NCBI RefSeq assembly: GCF_007785815.1
Contig: NZ_VNIM01000026.1
Span: forward strand, 1 to 44,406
Reading direction: 5' to 3'
Origin: Alterirhizorhabdus solaris
GTDB lineage: Bacteria; Pseudomonadota; Alphaproteobacteria; Sphingomonadales; Sphingomonadaceae
DNA: 44,406 nucleotides
In this document: positions 1 to 7,649 of the stretch, one piece after another
Layout of the letters: every line of letters starts with the position of its first letter
Numbering within the stretch: the first letter of the stretch is position 1
Notes under the pieces: model-generated
The model's input: the letters and a program-made list of their open reading frames with translations, nothing else
The model's database searches: none
What the model was told of the DNA's origin: nothing
Position numbers and translations under genes: made by a program

Positions 1-157
1 TATGGAGGGGTAAGCGACGAGTGTAATAGACAGCGTGGCAGAGTAATCCACCACCGACAGTCAGGGTTTTTTTTTTTTTAAAGACAAAAGCCGGAAAAAG
101 ACTCCCGGAGATGTCTCGTGGGCCGGGGGATTTTTAAAAGACAAAAACCCCCCCCCC
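1..157. other. Probable sequencing-adapter artefact at contig end
   Basis: The stretch has long T and C homopolymers, no codon structure and a composition unlike the rest of the window. Positions 113-123 match exactly the first 11 bases of the Illumina Nextera read-2 transposon adapter (recalled from general knowledge). The following bases to about 145 resemble the rest of that adapter with many substitutions. Positions 21-33 resemble the mosaic-end sequence shared by both Nextera adapters. It is best read as low-quality adapter read-through, not genome. Confidence 0.7.
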
Positions 158-592
158 GCCGATGCCGCCGCGATCGAGGCGGCGATGCGCGAGACGGGCA
201 CGCTCCATTTACGCGCCCGCACCGCCACCGAACTTTCCGGCGGCGAGCGCGCGCGCGTGCTGCTCGCCCGCGCGCTGGCGGTGGGGGCGAACGCGCTGAT
301 CGTGGACGAACCGCTCGCCTCGCTCGATCCCGGCCATCAGCTCGAAGTGATGGCGCTGCTCGCCGCGCGGGCAAAGGCGGGGGCGCTGGTGGTGGTTATC
401 CTCCACGACCTCGCCATCGCCGCGCGTTTCTGCGATCGCCTCCTGCTGCTCGACGGCGGCCGGCTGGTGGCGGACGGCGCGCCCGATGCCGTGCTGACCG
501 ACACGGCGCTGGCCCGCGTCTATGGCATCATCGCGCATCGCGGCACGGTGGCGGGCGCGCCGTTGATCGTGCCGCTGCATCGCAGCCATTGA
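158..592 (+). CDS. ABC transporter ATP-binding protein, 5'-truncated (iron-siderophore/B12 type)
   Basis: This is the C-terminal half of an ABC ATPase that energises import through an inner-membrane permease. The visible part has the signature motif LSGGERARVLLARAL, the Walker B segment ALIVDEPLASLD with its D-loop, and the H-loop histidine in VILHDLAIA. Walker A is missing because the sequence ends. The open frame continues upstream of the internal ATG at 185 with family-like residues back to about 158, where the artefactual bases begin, so this is a partial gene and not a short one. It lies just upstream of a cobalamin riboswitch and btuB, which makes a BtuD-like role plausible. FecE/HmuV-type haem or siderophore ATPases look similar, so the substrate is inferred from context only. 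Confidence 0.85.
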   Translation, partial: ADAAAIEAAMRETGTLHLRARTATELSGGERARVLLARALAVGANALIVDEPLASLDPGHQLEVMALLAARAKAGALVVVILHDLAIAARFCDRLLLLDGGRLVADGAPDAVLTDTALARVYGIIAHRGTVAGAPLIVPLHRSH

Positions 593-624
593 CGCCGCCC
601 CGGCGCCCGCACTAACGGGGCCGC

Positions 625-830
625 TGCGACAGGTTCCCCGGCGACGGGGATGAAAAGGGAACGGGAAAACCCCGGCTGCCCCTGCAACTGTAAGCGGCGA
701 GCCGACGCGCCACATGCCATTGGGGTTTCGATCCTGAGAAGGCGGCGCGGAGGAGTTCCGACAGGGCATTGCCTTGCCGGGGTTCCTCACCGGCATTGAC
801 CCGCGAGCCAGGAGACCTGCCTGACGCAGT
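625..830 (+). promoter_or_regulatory. Cobalamin (adenosylcobalamin) riboswitch
   Basis: The aptamer shows the hallmark blocks in order: GATGAAAAGGGAA near 649-661, CCCCTGCAACTGTAA near 679-693, and the B12 box AGCCAGGAGACCTGCC at 806-821. It lies 145 bases upstream of the btuB start. A small GC hairpin (895-900 pairing with 906-911) and the AGGGGG ribosome-binding site at about 965-970 follow. No T-run terminator is visible, so control is more likely at translation initiation. That mode is an inference. It probably controls the whole btuB-to-cobS overlapping operon. Bases 593-624 and 831-975 hold no gene I can support. Confidence 0.95.
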
Positions 831-975
831 CGTCCTTCGTCCGGCCAGGGTGCGCCGAGCGGACGGGTAAGACCCCGAGCGACGACATCGCCGACCCGCG
901 TTCCGCGCGGGGGTGAGGTCGTGCGCCTTTCCCCTGTCGCGGCGTGCGGGCCTTCGACTGTCACAGGGGGTTCCA

Positions 976-2940
976 TTGATCAAATACGCATTGCCGCTCG
1001 TTCTGCTCGCCGCCACGCCGGCGTTCGCCGCCGCCGATCTTGCGGAGGGCGCGCCTGCGCCCGACGCCGCCGCCACGCCCGAGTCGGACGCCATCGTCGT
1101 CACCGCCGCCCGCGCGCCGATCGACCGTGATCGCATCGCCTCCTCCATCACCGTGCTGGACAAGGCGGCGATCGACCGCAACCAGGATATCGGCGTGTCG
1201 GAGCTGCTCCTCCGCACGCCCGGCATCAGCCTGTCGCGCAACGGCGGCTACGGCACCAACACCTCGCTGCGCATCCGCGGCGCCGAGGCGGACCAGACCG
1301 TCGTGGTGATCGACGGGGTGAAGCTGAACGATCCGTCGTCGCCCGGCGGCGGCTACAACTTCGCCAACCTGCTCACCGCCGACGCCACCCGGATCGAGGT
1401 GCTGCGCGGACCGCAGTCGATCCTGTGGGGCAGCCAGGCGATCGGCGGCGTCGTCAACATCGTGACGCCGCTGGCGGAACGCGCACTGGAGGGCAGCGTC
1501 GATCTGGAAACCGGCTCGCGCGAGACGGTGAGCGGTCGCGCCGCGCTGGGCGGCCGCACCGGGCCGCTGGCATGGCGGGTGGGCGCACAGGCGTTCACCA
1601 CCGACGGCATCTCGGCGATCGCCCCGACCGCGAACGGCGGCGGGCGCGAGAAGGACGGCTATACCAACCAGACGGTACAGGGCCGCGCCGTGCTCGATCT
1701 GGCCAGCAACGTGAGCGCGGACGTGCGCGGCTATTACTCCCACGGCCGCACCGAGATCGATTCGACCACCGCCGATACCCGCGACTATTCGCTCAACCGC
1801 GAGTTCGTCGGCTATGCCGGGCTGAACGTCGACCTGTTCGACGGCAAGCTGCACAACCGCTTCGGCTATGGCTACACCGATACCGACCGCGATAATTACA
1901 GCCCAACCCGCGCCCGCCAGCTTACCTTCGACGCGGCCGGCCGCAACGAGCGGCTGGAATATCAGGGCAACCTCACGCTCGGCCAGCGGCTGAACGCGGT
2001 GTTCGGCGTGGAGAACGAGCGGTCGCGCTTCCGCTCCGTCTCGCCGCCCGCCGCGCTGACCGCGCGCGTGCCCGATCCGGCGCGCGGGCGCGCGGAGATC
2101 ACCGGCGTGTACGGCCAGCTCAACGCCGAGATCGTGACCGGGCTGACGCTGACCGGCGGCATCCGCCACGACGACCACAGTCGCTTCGGCGGGCGCACGC
2201 TGTTCGCCGGCGGGGGCGCATGGGTGCTGCCCACCGGCACCGTGCTGCGCGCCAGCTATGCCGAGGGGTTCAAGGCGCCGACTTTGTATCAGCTGTCCTC
2301 CGAGTTCGGCAATCAGGCGCTGGCGCCGGAGGAAGCCAAGGGCTGGGAGGCCGGCGGCGAACAACGCTTCATGGATGGCGCGCTGGCCTTCGGCGCCACC
2401 TACTTCGAGCGGCGGACGATCAACCAGATCATCTACAACAGCTGTGCCGCCAACTCAGCCCTCCCGCTCTGTTTTCAGCCGGGATCGACCACCCGCCGCG
2501 CCGGCTACTACCAGAACGTCGCCCGCGCCTTCGCCCAGGGCATTGAGGCGACCGCCCAAGCGCAGGTGGGCAGCCGCTTGCTGATCGACGGCAACTACAG
2601 CTGGACGGAAGCGGAGGATCGCTCGGCCGGCGCGAACTTCGGCCGCTGGCTGCCGCGTCGCCCGCGCCACGCCGCCAATGCGTCGGCCACCTACACGCTG
2701 CCCGGCGGACCTTCGCTGGGGGTGGCGGCACGCTGGTCCGGCCACACGTTCGACAATGCCGCCAACAGCGTGCGCCTCGATGACTACACGCTGGTCGACG
2801 TGCGCGCCGAGCTGCCGCTGTCCGATGCGGTGCGGCTGTTCGCCCGCGTCGAGAATGTGTTCGACGAGCAGTACCAGACCGCCTTCCGCTACGGCACGCT
2901 CGGCCGCAGCGTCTATGCCGGCCTGCGCGGCCGCTTCTGA
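976..2940 (+). CDS. btuB: TonB-dependent vitamin B12 outer-membrane receptor BtuB
   Basis: This protein takes up cobalamin across the outer membrane using TonB energy. The chosen start is TTG at 976, seven bases after AGGGGG; it gives about 654 residues. The N-terminus reads as a signal peptide (KYALPLVLLAATPAFAA). A TonB-box-like segment (DAIVVTAAR) and a plug domain follow, with SLRIRGAEADQTVVVIDGVK and IEVLRGPQSILWGSQAIGG. The rest is a 22-strand-type barrel ending in aromatic RGRF, as expected for BAM recognition. The plug wording DQTVVVIDGVKLNDPS is typical of BtuB. The riboswitch directly upstream and the cob genes downstream support the substrate. An in-frame GTG upstream at 913 would put 21 extra residues before the signal peptide and is less likely. 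Confidence 0.93.
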   Translation: MIKYALPLVLLAATPAFAAADLAEGAPAPDAAATPESDAIVVTAARAPIDRDRIASSITVLDKAAIDRNQDIGVSELLLRTPGISLSRNGGYGTNTSLRIRGAEADQTVVVIDGVKLNDPSSPGGGYNFANLLTADATRIEVLRGPQSILWGSQAIGGVVNIVTPLAERALEGSVDLETGSRETVSGRAALGGRTGPLAWRVGAQAFTTDGISAIAPTANGGGREKDGYTNQTVQGRAVLDLASNVSADVRGYYSHGRTEIDSTTADTRDYSLNREFVGYAGLNVDLFDGKLHNRFGYGYTDTDRDNYSPTRARQLTFDAAGRNERLEYQGNLTLGQRLNAVFGVENERSRFRSVSPPAALTARVPDPARGRAEITGVYGQLNAEIVTGLTLTGGIRHDDHSRFGGRTLFAGGGAWVLPTGTVLRASYAEGFKAPTLYQLSSEFGNQALAPEEAKGWEAGGEQRFMDGALAFGATYFERRTINQIIYNSCAANSALPLCFQPGSTTRRAGYYQNVARAFAQGIEATAQAQVGSRLLIDGNYSWTEAEDRSAGANFGRWLPRRPRHAANASATYTLPGGPSLGVAARWSGHTFDNAANSVRLDDYTLVDVRAELPLSDAVRLFARVENVFDEQYQTAFRYGTLGRSVYAGLRGRF

Positions 2941-2951
2941 TGGAGACCGGG

Positions 2952-3503
2952 ATGACACACACCCTCACCACCCGCCGCGCCTCGACGCTGTGGATCATGC
3001 TGCTGACGCTGGCGAGCGCGGCGACGACGCTGGCGTTCGCCTGCGCCACCCCCTTCCCCGCACTCGCTGCACTCGCCGCCGCGCATATGCGGCGGGCGGA
3101 CGGCGTGTGGCTGGCGCTGGCGGCGGGGGCCTGTTCGCAGGTGATCGGCTTCGGCCTGCTCGGCTATCCGCACGATCCCGCCACCGTCGCGCGCGGCGTG
3201 GCGATCGGGGTGGCGGCGGTGGCCGGCGCGCTGGCGGCCCATGCGGCGGTGGCACGCGCGCCCGCCTCCCCGGCACTGCGGCTGGCGGTCGGCTTCGGCG
3301 CGGCGTTCGTCGCGTTCAAGGCGGCGCTGCTGCTCGCGTCGCTAGCGGTGAGCGGCCTCGGCGGTGGGATGGAGGCGGGTATCCTCGCGCGGCAGATCGT
3401 TCGGAACGGCGCGATCCTGCTCGGGCTGCTGACGCTGTACCATGGCGTGATCGACCTCGGCGTGGCGGCCCCGCGCACCGCCCCGCGCCGGGTGGTCGCC
3501 TGA
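2952..3503 (+). CDS. Unidentified polytopic membrane protein of the B12 operon
   Basis: This 183-residue protein is made almost entirely of hydrophobic Ala/Leu/Gly-rich segments, with about five or six predicted membrane helices separated by short loops. A cysteine lies in the first helix (AFACATPFPALAALAAAH) and another in the second (AGACSQVIGFGLLGYP). No signature motif that I can name with certainty is present. It sits second in the riboswitch-led operon, between btuB and the DUF1636-type gene, so a role in corrinoid or cobalt handling across the inner membrane is a reasonable inference. A small S-component-like permease is one option. The start at 2952 follows GGAG. An ATG at 2940 that overlaps the btuB stop is the alternative. 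Its stop overlaps the next start by one base. Confidence 0.8.
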   Translation: MTHTLTTRRASTLWIMLLTLASAATTLAFACATPFPALAALAAAHMRRADGVWLALAAGACSQVIGFGLLGYPHDPATVARGVAIGVAAVAGALAAHAAVARAPASPALRLAVGFGAAFVAFKAALLLASLAVSGLGGGMEAGILARQIVRNGAILLGLLTLYHGVIDLGVAAPRTAPRRVVA

Positions 3504-3910
3504 TGCTCCGCCCCGTCGAGGAGGGCGCGGCGGTGGTCGCGTGCAGCACCTGCCGCGCCAGCGCCGGCGCCCGCGAGGATGACGAGGGGGTGCGCGGCGG
3601 TGCCCGCCTCGTCGCCGCGCTTCATGCCGTGAAGGCAAGCGACCCGATCTACGGAACGGTGGCCGTGCAGGAGATGCCGTGCCTGTTCGCCTGCACCGAT
3701 TTCTGCACGGTGCACCTGCGCGCGCCGGGCAAGATCGGCTACGTGCTCGGCCGCTTCACCCCGGACGAGGATGCCGCCCGCGCGATCCTGGATCACGCCG
3801 TCCTCTATGCCGCCAGCGAGATCGGACAGGTGCCGTTCCGCCAGTGGCCGGCGGGGGTGAAGGGGCATTTCATCACCCGCACGCCACCCGCCGGCTTCGT
3901 CGTGGAATGA
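3503..3910 (+). CDS. DUF1636-type cysteine-rich putative metal-binding protein
   Basis: A soluble protein of 135 residues with five cysteines in two clusters: C14 and C17 (ACSTCR), then C60, C64 and C68 (MPCLFACTDFC). This arrangement fits the DUF1636 family, described as putative metal-binding proteins often found beside cobalamin genes. The function of the family is not established. The ATG overlaps the preceding stop (TGATG) and the gene ends in a 4-base overlap with cobT, so it is translated as part of the B12 operon. The cysteines could bind a metal (cobalt chaperone or sensor) or an Fe-S cluster; the sequence does not decide. Confidence 0.85.
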   Translation: MLRPVEEGAAVVACSTCRASAGAREDDEGVRGGARLVAALHAVKASDPIYGTVAVQEMPCLFACTDFCTVHLRAPGKIGYVLGRFTPDEDAARAILDHAVLYAASEIGQVPFRQWPAGVKGHFITRTPPAGFVVE

Positions 3911-4920
3911 GCGCCTTCGCCTCCCCCGCCGCCTTTGCCGCCGCGCTCATCCGGCTTCGCGCGCCCGATGCGGCGGCGCGGGCGGCGGCGGCGGCGCGGC
4001 AGGATACGCTGACCAAACCCCCCGGCTCGCTGGGCCGGCTGGAGGAGGTGGCGATCTTCATGGCCGGCTGGCAGGGGCGCGATACCCCCCGGCTGGAACA
4101 GGCGCGGGTGGCGGTGTTCGCCGGCAATCACGGCGTGGCGGCACGCGGTGTCAGCGCCTTTCCTTCCGCCGTCACCGCCCAGATGGTGACGAACTACCGG
4201 CGCGGCGGCGCCGCGATCAACGCGCTGGCCGAGGCCGCCGGGCTGGAGCTGGCGGTGGTGCCGATCGACCTCGATCGCCCGACGCACGATTTCACCACCG
4301 GCCCGGCGATGGACGAGGCCGATTGCCTCGCCGCGCTGAACGCCGGGGCGGCGGTGGTCGTGCCGGGGCTGGATCTGCTCGCGCTCGGCGAGATGGGCAT
4401 CGGCAATTCCACCGCCGCCGCAGCACTCTGCGCCGCCAGCCTGGGCGGGACGGCGGCGGACTGGGTCGGCCCCGGCACAGGCGTGCGCGGCGCGGCCCTG
4501 TCCACGAAAGCCGGCGTGATCGATACGGCGCTGGCGCTGCACTGGCCGGCCGCCACCGCCCCGTTCGAGATCCTGCGCCGGCTGGGCGGGCGCGAGATCG
4601 TGGCGATCGCCGGCGCGGTGGTCGCGGCGCGGCAGGCGGGCGTGCCGGTGCTGCTGGACGGTTTCATCTGCGGCGCCGCCATCGCGCCGATCGCCGCCTT
4701 CCACCCCGCGATCGTCGATCACTGCCTCGCCGCGCACTGCTCGGCCGAGCCGGGCCACGCCCGCCTGCTCGACCGGCTGGGCCTGCAACCCCTGCTGTCG
4801 CTGGACATGCGGCTGGGCGAGGGCAGCGGCGCGGCGGTGGCCGCCGGCCTCGTCCGCGCCAGCCTGACGGCGCACGCGCGGATGTCGACCTTCACCGACG
4901 CCGGGGTTTCGAGCAGGTGA
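3907..4920 (+). CDS. cobT: Nicotinate-nucleotide-dimethylbenzimidazole phosphoribosyltransferase CobT
   Basis: CobT transfers phosphoribose from nicotinate mononucleotide to 5,6-dimethylbenzimidazole, giving alpha-ribazole phosphate for the lower ligand of cobalamin (EC 2.4.2.21). The 337-residue protein has the family motifs TKPPGSLGRLEE (about 36-47), FAGNHGV (71-77), GEMGIGNST (161-169), GPGTG near 188-192, and RLGEGSGAA (302-310). In the last motif Glu305 matches the catalytic base of the Salmonella enzyme. Length is normal for the family. The ATG lies inside the DUF1636 stop (ATGA overlap). The gene ends with a GTGA overlap into the phosphatase gene, consistent with translational coupling. 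Confidence 0.96.
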   Translation: MSAFASPAAFAAALIRLRAPDAAARAAAAARQDTLTKPPGSLGRLEEVAIFMAGWQGRDTPRLEQARVAVFAGNHGVAARGVSAFPSAVTAQMVTNYRRGGAAINALAEAAGLELAVVPIDLDRPTHDFTTGPAMDEADCLAALNAGAAVVVPGLDLLALGEMGIGNSTAAAALCAASLGGTAADWVGPGTGVRGAALSTKAGVIDTALALHWPAATAPFEILRRLGGREIVAIAGAVVAARQAGVPVLLDGFICGAAIAPIAAFHPAIVDHCLAAHCSAEPGHARLLDRLGLQPLLSLDMRLGEGSGAAVAAGLVRASLTAHARMSTFTDAGVSSR

Positions 4921-5501
4921 GCGGGCCGGTCGTCGTGCACCTGATGCGTCACGGCGAACCGGCGATGACCGGCCGGCTGCTGGGCCGCACCGATGCACCC
5001 GCCACCGCCGTCGGCATCGAGGCATGCCGCCGGGCCGCCGCCGGGCTTATGGTGGAAGCGATCGTCTCGTCCGATCTCGTGCGCGCGGCAGCCTGCGCCG
5101 GGGCGATCGCGGCCCCGCTCGGCCTGTCGCCGCGTTATGATCCCCGCTGGCGCGAGCTCGATTTCGGCACGTGGGACGGGATGGCACCGGGTGGGATCGA
5201 CCCGGACGCGCTCGCCCGGTTCCACGCCGACCCCGATGCCGCGCCGCCACCTGAAGGCGAACGCTGGTCCGCGCTGACGGCGCGGGTCGCCGATGCGCTG
5301 GCGGCGATCGACCGGCCGGCTCTGGTCGTCACCCACGCCGGCGCGATGCGCGCGGCGCTGGCGGCGACGTGCGGGTTCGACGTGCATCAGGCGTGGGCCT
5401 TCGCCCTGCCCTATGCCGCGTGCCTCTCGCTGACGCTGTGGCCGGGTACACCCCCGATGGCGCAGATCACCGGCCTCGCGTCACCCGGTTTCGCTGCATG
5501 A
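4917..5501 (+). CDS. Histidine phosphatase family protein, probable alpha-ribazole phosphatase
   Basis: A 194-residue member of the histidine phosphatase (phosphoglycerate mutase-like) superfamily. The catalytic LMRHGEP motif is at about residues 9-15. Further pieces are the acid/base region RELDFGTWDG and the second histidine in VVTHAGAMR. In this operon position the expected job is removal of the 5'-phosphate from alpha-ribazole phosphate or cobalamin phosphate. This is the enzyme called CobC in Salmonella nomenclature, distinct from the decarboxylase called CobC in the Pseudomonas scheme, so no symbol is given. The start is GTG at 4917 inside the cobT stop. The stop overlaps the cobS ATG. 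The substrate is inferred from context. Confidence 0.87.
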   Translation: MSGPVVVHLMRHGEPAMTGRLLGRTDAPATAVGIEACRRAAAGLMVEAIVSSDLVRAAACAGAIAAPLGLSPRYDPRWRELDFGTWDGMAPGGIDPDALARFHADPDAAPPPEGERWSALTARVADALAAIDRPALVVTHAGAMRAALAATCGFDVHQAWAFALPYAACLSLTLWPGTPPMAQITGLASPGFAA

Positions 5502-6211
5502 GGCGGCTGATCGTCGCGATCGGTTTCCTCACGCGCCTGCCCGTGCCGATCGTCGTGGCGGACGCGGACGACTTCGCCGGGGCGATCCGCTGCTATCCGC
5601 TGGTCGGGCTGCTCGTGGGTGCGGGCGTGGCGTCGGCGGGCTGGCTCGGGACGATGATCGATCCGTGGGCAGGCGCGCTGGCGGCACTGGCGGCATGGGT
5701 GGCGATCACCGGCGCGCTGCATCTCGATGGCCTGGCCGATCTGGCCGACGGGCTGGGCGCCGCGCATGGCGACCGCACGCGGCTGCTGGCGGTGATGGCC
5801 GATCCGCATGTCGGCAGTTTCGGCGTGGTGGCGCTGGTGCTGCAACTGCTCGCCAAGCTGGTGCTGCTCCACGCCGTCGCCCCGATCGGCTGGGTGCCGC
5901 TGATGCTGGTGCCGTTCGCCGCGCGCATCGGCCCGCTGGCCTGGGCGCGCTGGCTGCCGCCGTTGAAACCCGGCGGCCTCGGCGCGAGCGTGGCGGCAGC
6001 CGTACGCCGGCGCGACCTGACTGGCTGGGCGCTGCTGCTCGCCGCCGGGGCGGTCGCAGCGCCAGCGCTGCTGGCGACACCGCTGCTGATCGGCGCGATC
6101 GGCCTGTGGCTGCGGCGCCGGCTCGGCGGCATCACGGGCGACGCGCATGGCGCGGGGATCGAACTGGTGGAGACGGGGCTGTTGGTAGCGCTGGCCACCT
6201 CGGCCGCATAA
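5498..6211 (+). CDS. cobS: Adenosylcobinamide-GDP ribazoletransferase CobS
   Basis: CobS is the inner-membrane enzyme that joins adenosylcobinamide-GDP with alpha-ribazole to form adenosylcobalamin, or its phosphate (EC 2.7.8.26). The 237-residue protein is hydrophobic, with several membrane helices. It carries the family motifs LHLDGLADLADGLGAAHGD (about 72-90) and MADPHVGSFG, and a C-terminal GGITGDAHGAGIE. Asp-rich loops in these motifs are expected to bind Mg2+. ATG 5498 overlaps the phosphatase stop by four bases. It is the last gene of the riboswitch operon and converges with the small minus-strand gene ending at 6221. Confidence 0.96.
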   Translation: MRRLIVAIGFLTRLPVPIVVADADDFAGAIRCYPLVGLLVGAGVASAGWLGTMIDPWAGALAALAAWVAITGALHLDGLADLADGLGAAHGDRTRLLAVMADPHVGSFGVVALVLQLLAKLVLLHAVAPIGWVPLMLVPFAARIGPLAWARWLPPLKPGGLGASVAAAVRRRDLTGWALLLAAGAVAAPALLATPLLIGAIGLWLRRRLGGITGDAHGAGIELVETGLLVALATSAA

Positions 6212-6220
6212 GCCCCGTCG

Positions 6221-6547
6221 TCAGTTCGGGCGCGGCGTCCGGATCGGCAGCAACCGCCCGACGAGGGCATCGGTGCAGCCCGCATCGGTGAAGCGGCAAC
6301 TGAGGGTGCCGTTCCCCACCGGCCTGCCGGCCCCGGGGCAACGCGAGCTCGACTTCACGAAGAAGCGCGTCCGTTTGCCGGTCAGCCGGGCAGCCCCCGT
6401 GCCGCACGGCTTGTAGAAATGACCGACTTCGTTTTTCAGGGCTGCCTCCCTGAAATAAGTCACTTCATAGTCGGAAGATGCAGCTGCCTGCCCGACGGCA
6501 GGAATACCAAGACACACCATGGTGAGAAGTATCGACCTCATCCGCAT
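6221..6547 (-). CDS. Small exported hypothetical protein (DUF6289-like)
   Basis: A 108-residue protein with an N-terminal signal peptide (MRMRSILLTMVCLGIPAVGQA, cleavage likely near residue 21) and a short secreted domain of about 85 residues. The mature part has four cysteines (KPCGTG, SSRCPG, LSCRF, AGCTD) that could form two disulfides in the periplasm. The start at 6547 is preceded by GGAG at a good distance. An upstream in-frame extension to 6679 lacks a ribosome-binding site and signal-peptide logic. The YFREAALKNEVGHFYKPCG segment recalls the uncharacterised DUF6289 family; this is a tentative memory-based resemblance. It lies between cobS and cobD but on the opposite strand to cobS and has no evident B12 role. 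Confidence 0.65.
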   Translation of the reverse strand: MRMRSILLTMVCLGIPAVGQAAASSDYEVTYFREAALKNEVGHFYKPCGTGAARLTGKRTRFFVKSSSRCPGAGRPVGNGTLSCRFTDAGCTDALVGRLLPIRTPRPN

Positions 6548-6715
6548 GAACGTCACTCCACAACGACTCGAGGAAATCATCAAGTCGGCCGATGATAACG
6601 CGACATCCGTCTCCTGGAACATGCTTCGGGTAATCTGATCCGGATTACGGTTTCCCTCCCCGGATTTTTGACAGGCCATGTCAGCACTGGACGAGGCTGA
6701 CCCGGTCGTCCGAGG

Positions 6716-7627
6716 TTATGCCATCCAGCCCCACAGCGCCGCCAACCCCCACAACATCAAACACGCCCGCCGCTGCACCCACAACGCGCGGCGGATATCG
6801 CGCGGCCCGGCGTCGCTGCGGCCCGCCCCGATCCACGGCTTCGCCAGCGTCACGCCGTCATACACCAGCGGACCGGCCACCCGCAGGCCAAGCGTGCCGG
6901 CCATCGCCGCCTCGGTCCAGCCGGCGTTGGGGGAGGCGTGGTGGCGGGCGTCACGCCACATTATCCGCCAGCCGCCGCCGCCGGCCACGCACAGGATCAC
7001 CCCGCCCAACCGCGCCGGCAGCAGGTTCACCGCGTCGTCCAGCCGCGCGGCGGCCCAGCCAAACGCGCGCCAGCGCGGCTCGCGGTGGCCGATCAGGCTG
7101 TCAGCGGTGTTGATGCCCTTGTACGCCCACAGCCCCGGCAGCCCGAGCAGCAGCAGCCAGAACAACGGTGCCACGATGCCGTCGCAGAAGCTCTCGGCGA
7201 GGCTTTCGATCGCGGCGCGCGATACGCCCGCCTCATCCAGCCCGGCGGTGTCCCGGCCCACGATCATGCCCACCGCCCGGCGCGCGGCGGGAAGGTCGCC
7301 CGCCTCCAGCGCCGCAGCCACGGGGCGGACGTGATCGTCGAGGCTGCGCTGCGCCAGCCCGGGGGCGGCGAGCAACGAGACGCCCAGCCAGCCGAAACCC
7401 GCAGGCAACAGCCGGCGAACGAACACCTCCGCCATCCATGCCACCGCCGCCCCCGCGCCTGCCACCAGCACGATCGTGGCGATCCCGGCCAGCCGGCGGC
7501 GGCGGTCGCTGGACGCGGGCCGGTTCCACGCCGCCTCGCACGCGCCGATCAGGCGAGCGAATCCGCCGACCGGGTGACCGATGCGCGCGTAGAGCCACGT
7601 CGGCCAGCCGAACGCCGCATCCAGCAC
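6716..7627 (-). CDS. cobD: Adenosylcobinamide-phosphate synthase CobD (CbiB)
   Basis: CobD/CbiB is a membrane enzyme that attaches aminopropanol (or its phosphate) to adenosylcobyric acid (EC 6.3.1.10). Family hallmarks are FGWPTWLYARIGHPVGGFA at the N-terminus, GRDTAGLDEAGVSRAAIESL, AESFCDGIVAPLFW, and YKGINTADSLIGHR, followed by the Asp-rich RLDDAVNLLPARL. The C-terminal half includes HHASPNAGW. Several membrane helices are evident. The conserved N-terminus seems to begin about ten codons before the first usable start: the frame upstream of GTG 7627 reads IAEPVALIAL with no ATG, GTG or TTG. Initiation may therefore use ATC near 7657 or CTG near 7639. It is downstream of cobC on the same strand. 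Confidence 0.93.
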   Translation of the reverse strand: MLDAAFGWPTWLYARIGHPVGGFARLIGACEAAWNRPASSDRRRRLAGIATIVLVAGAGAAVAWMAEVFVRRLLPAGFGWLGVSLLAAPGLAQRSLDDHVRPVAAALEAGDLPAARRAVGMIVGRDTAGLDEAGVSRAAIESLAESFCDGIVAPLFWLLLLGLPGLWAYKGINTADSLIGHREPRWRAFGWAAARLDDAVNLLPARLGGVILCVAGGGGWRIMWRDARHHASPNAGWTEAAMAGTLGLRVAGPLVYDGVTLAKPWIGAGRSDAGPRDIRRALWVQRRACLMLWGLAALWGWMA

Positions 7628-7649
7628 CAGCGCGATCAGGGCGACGGGT

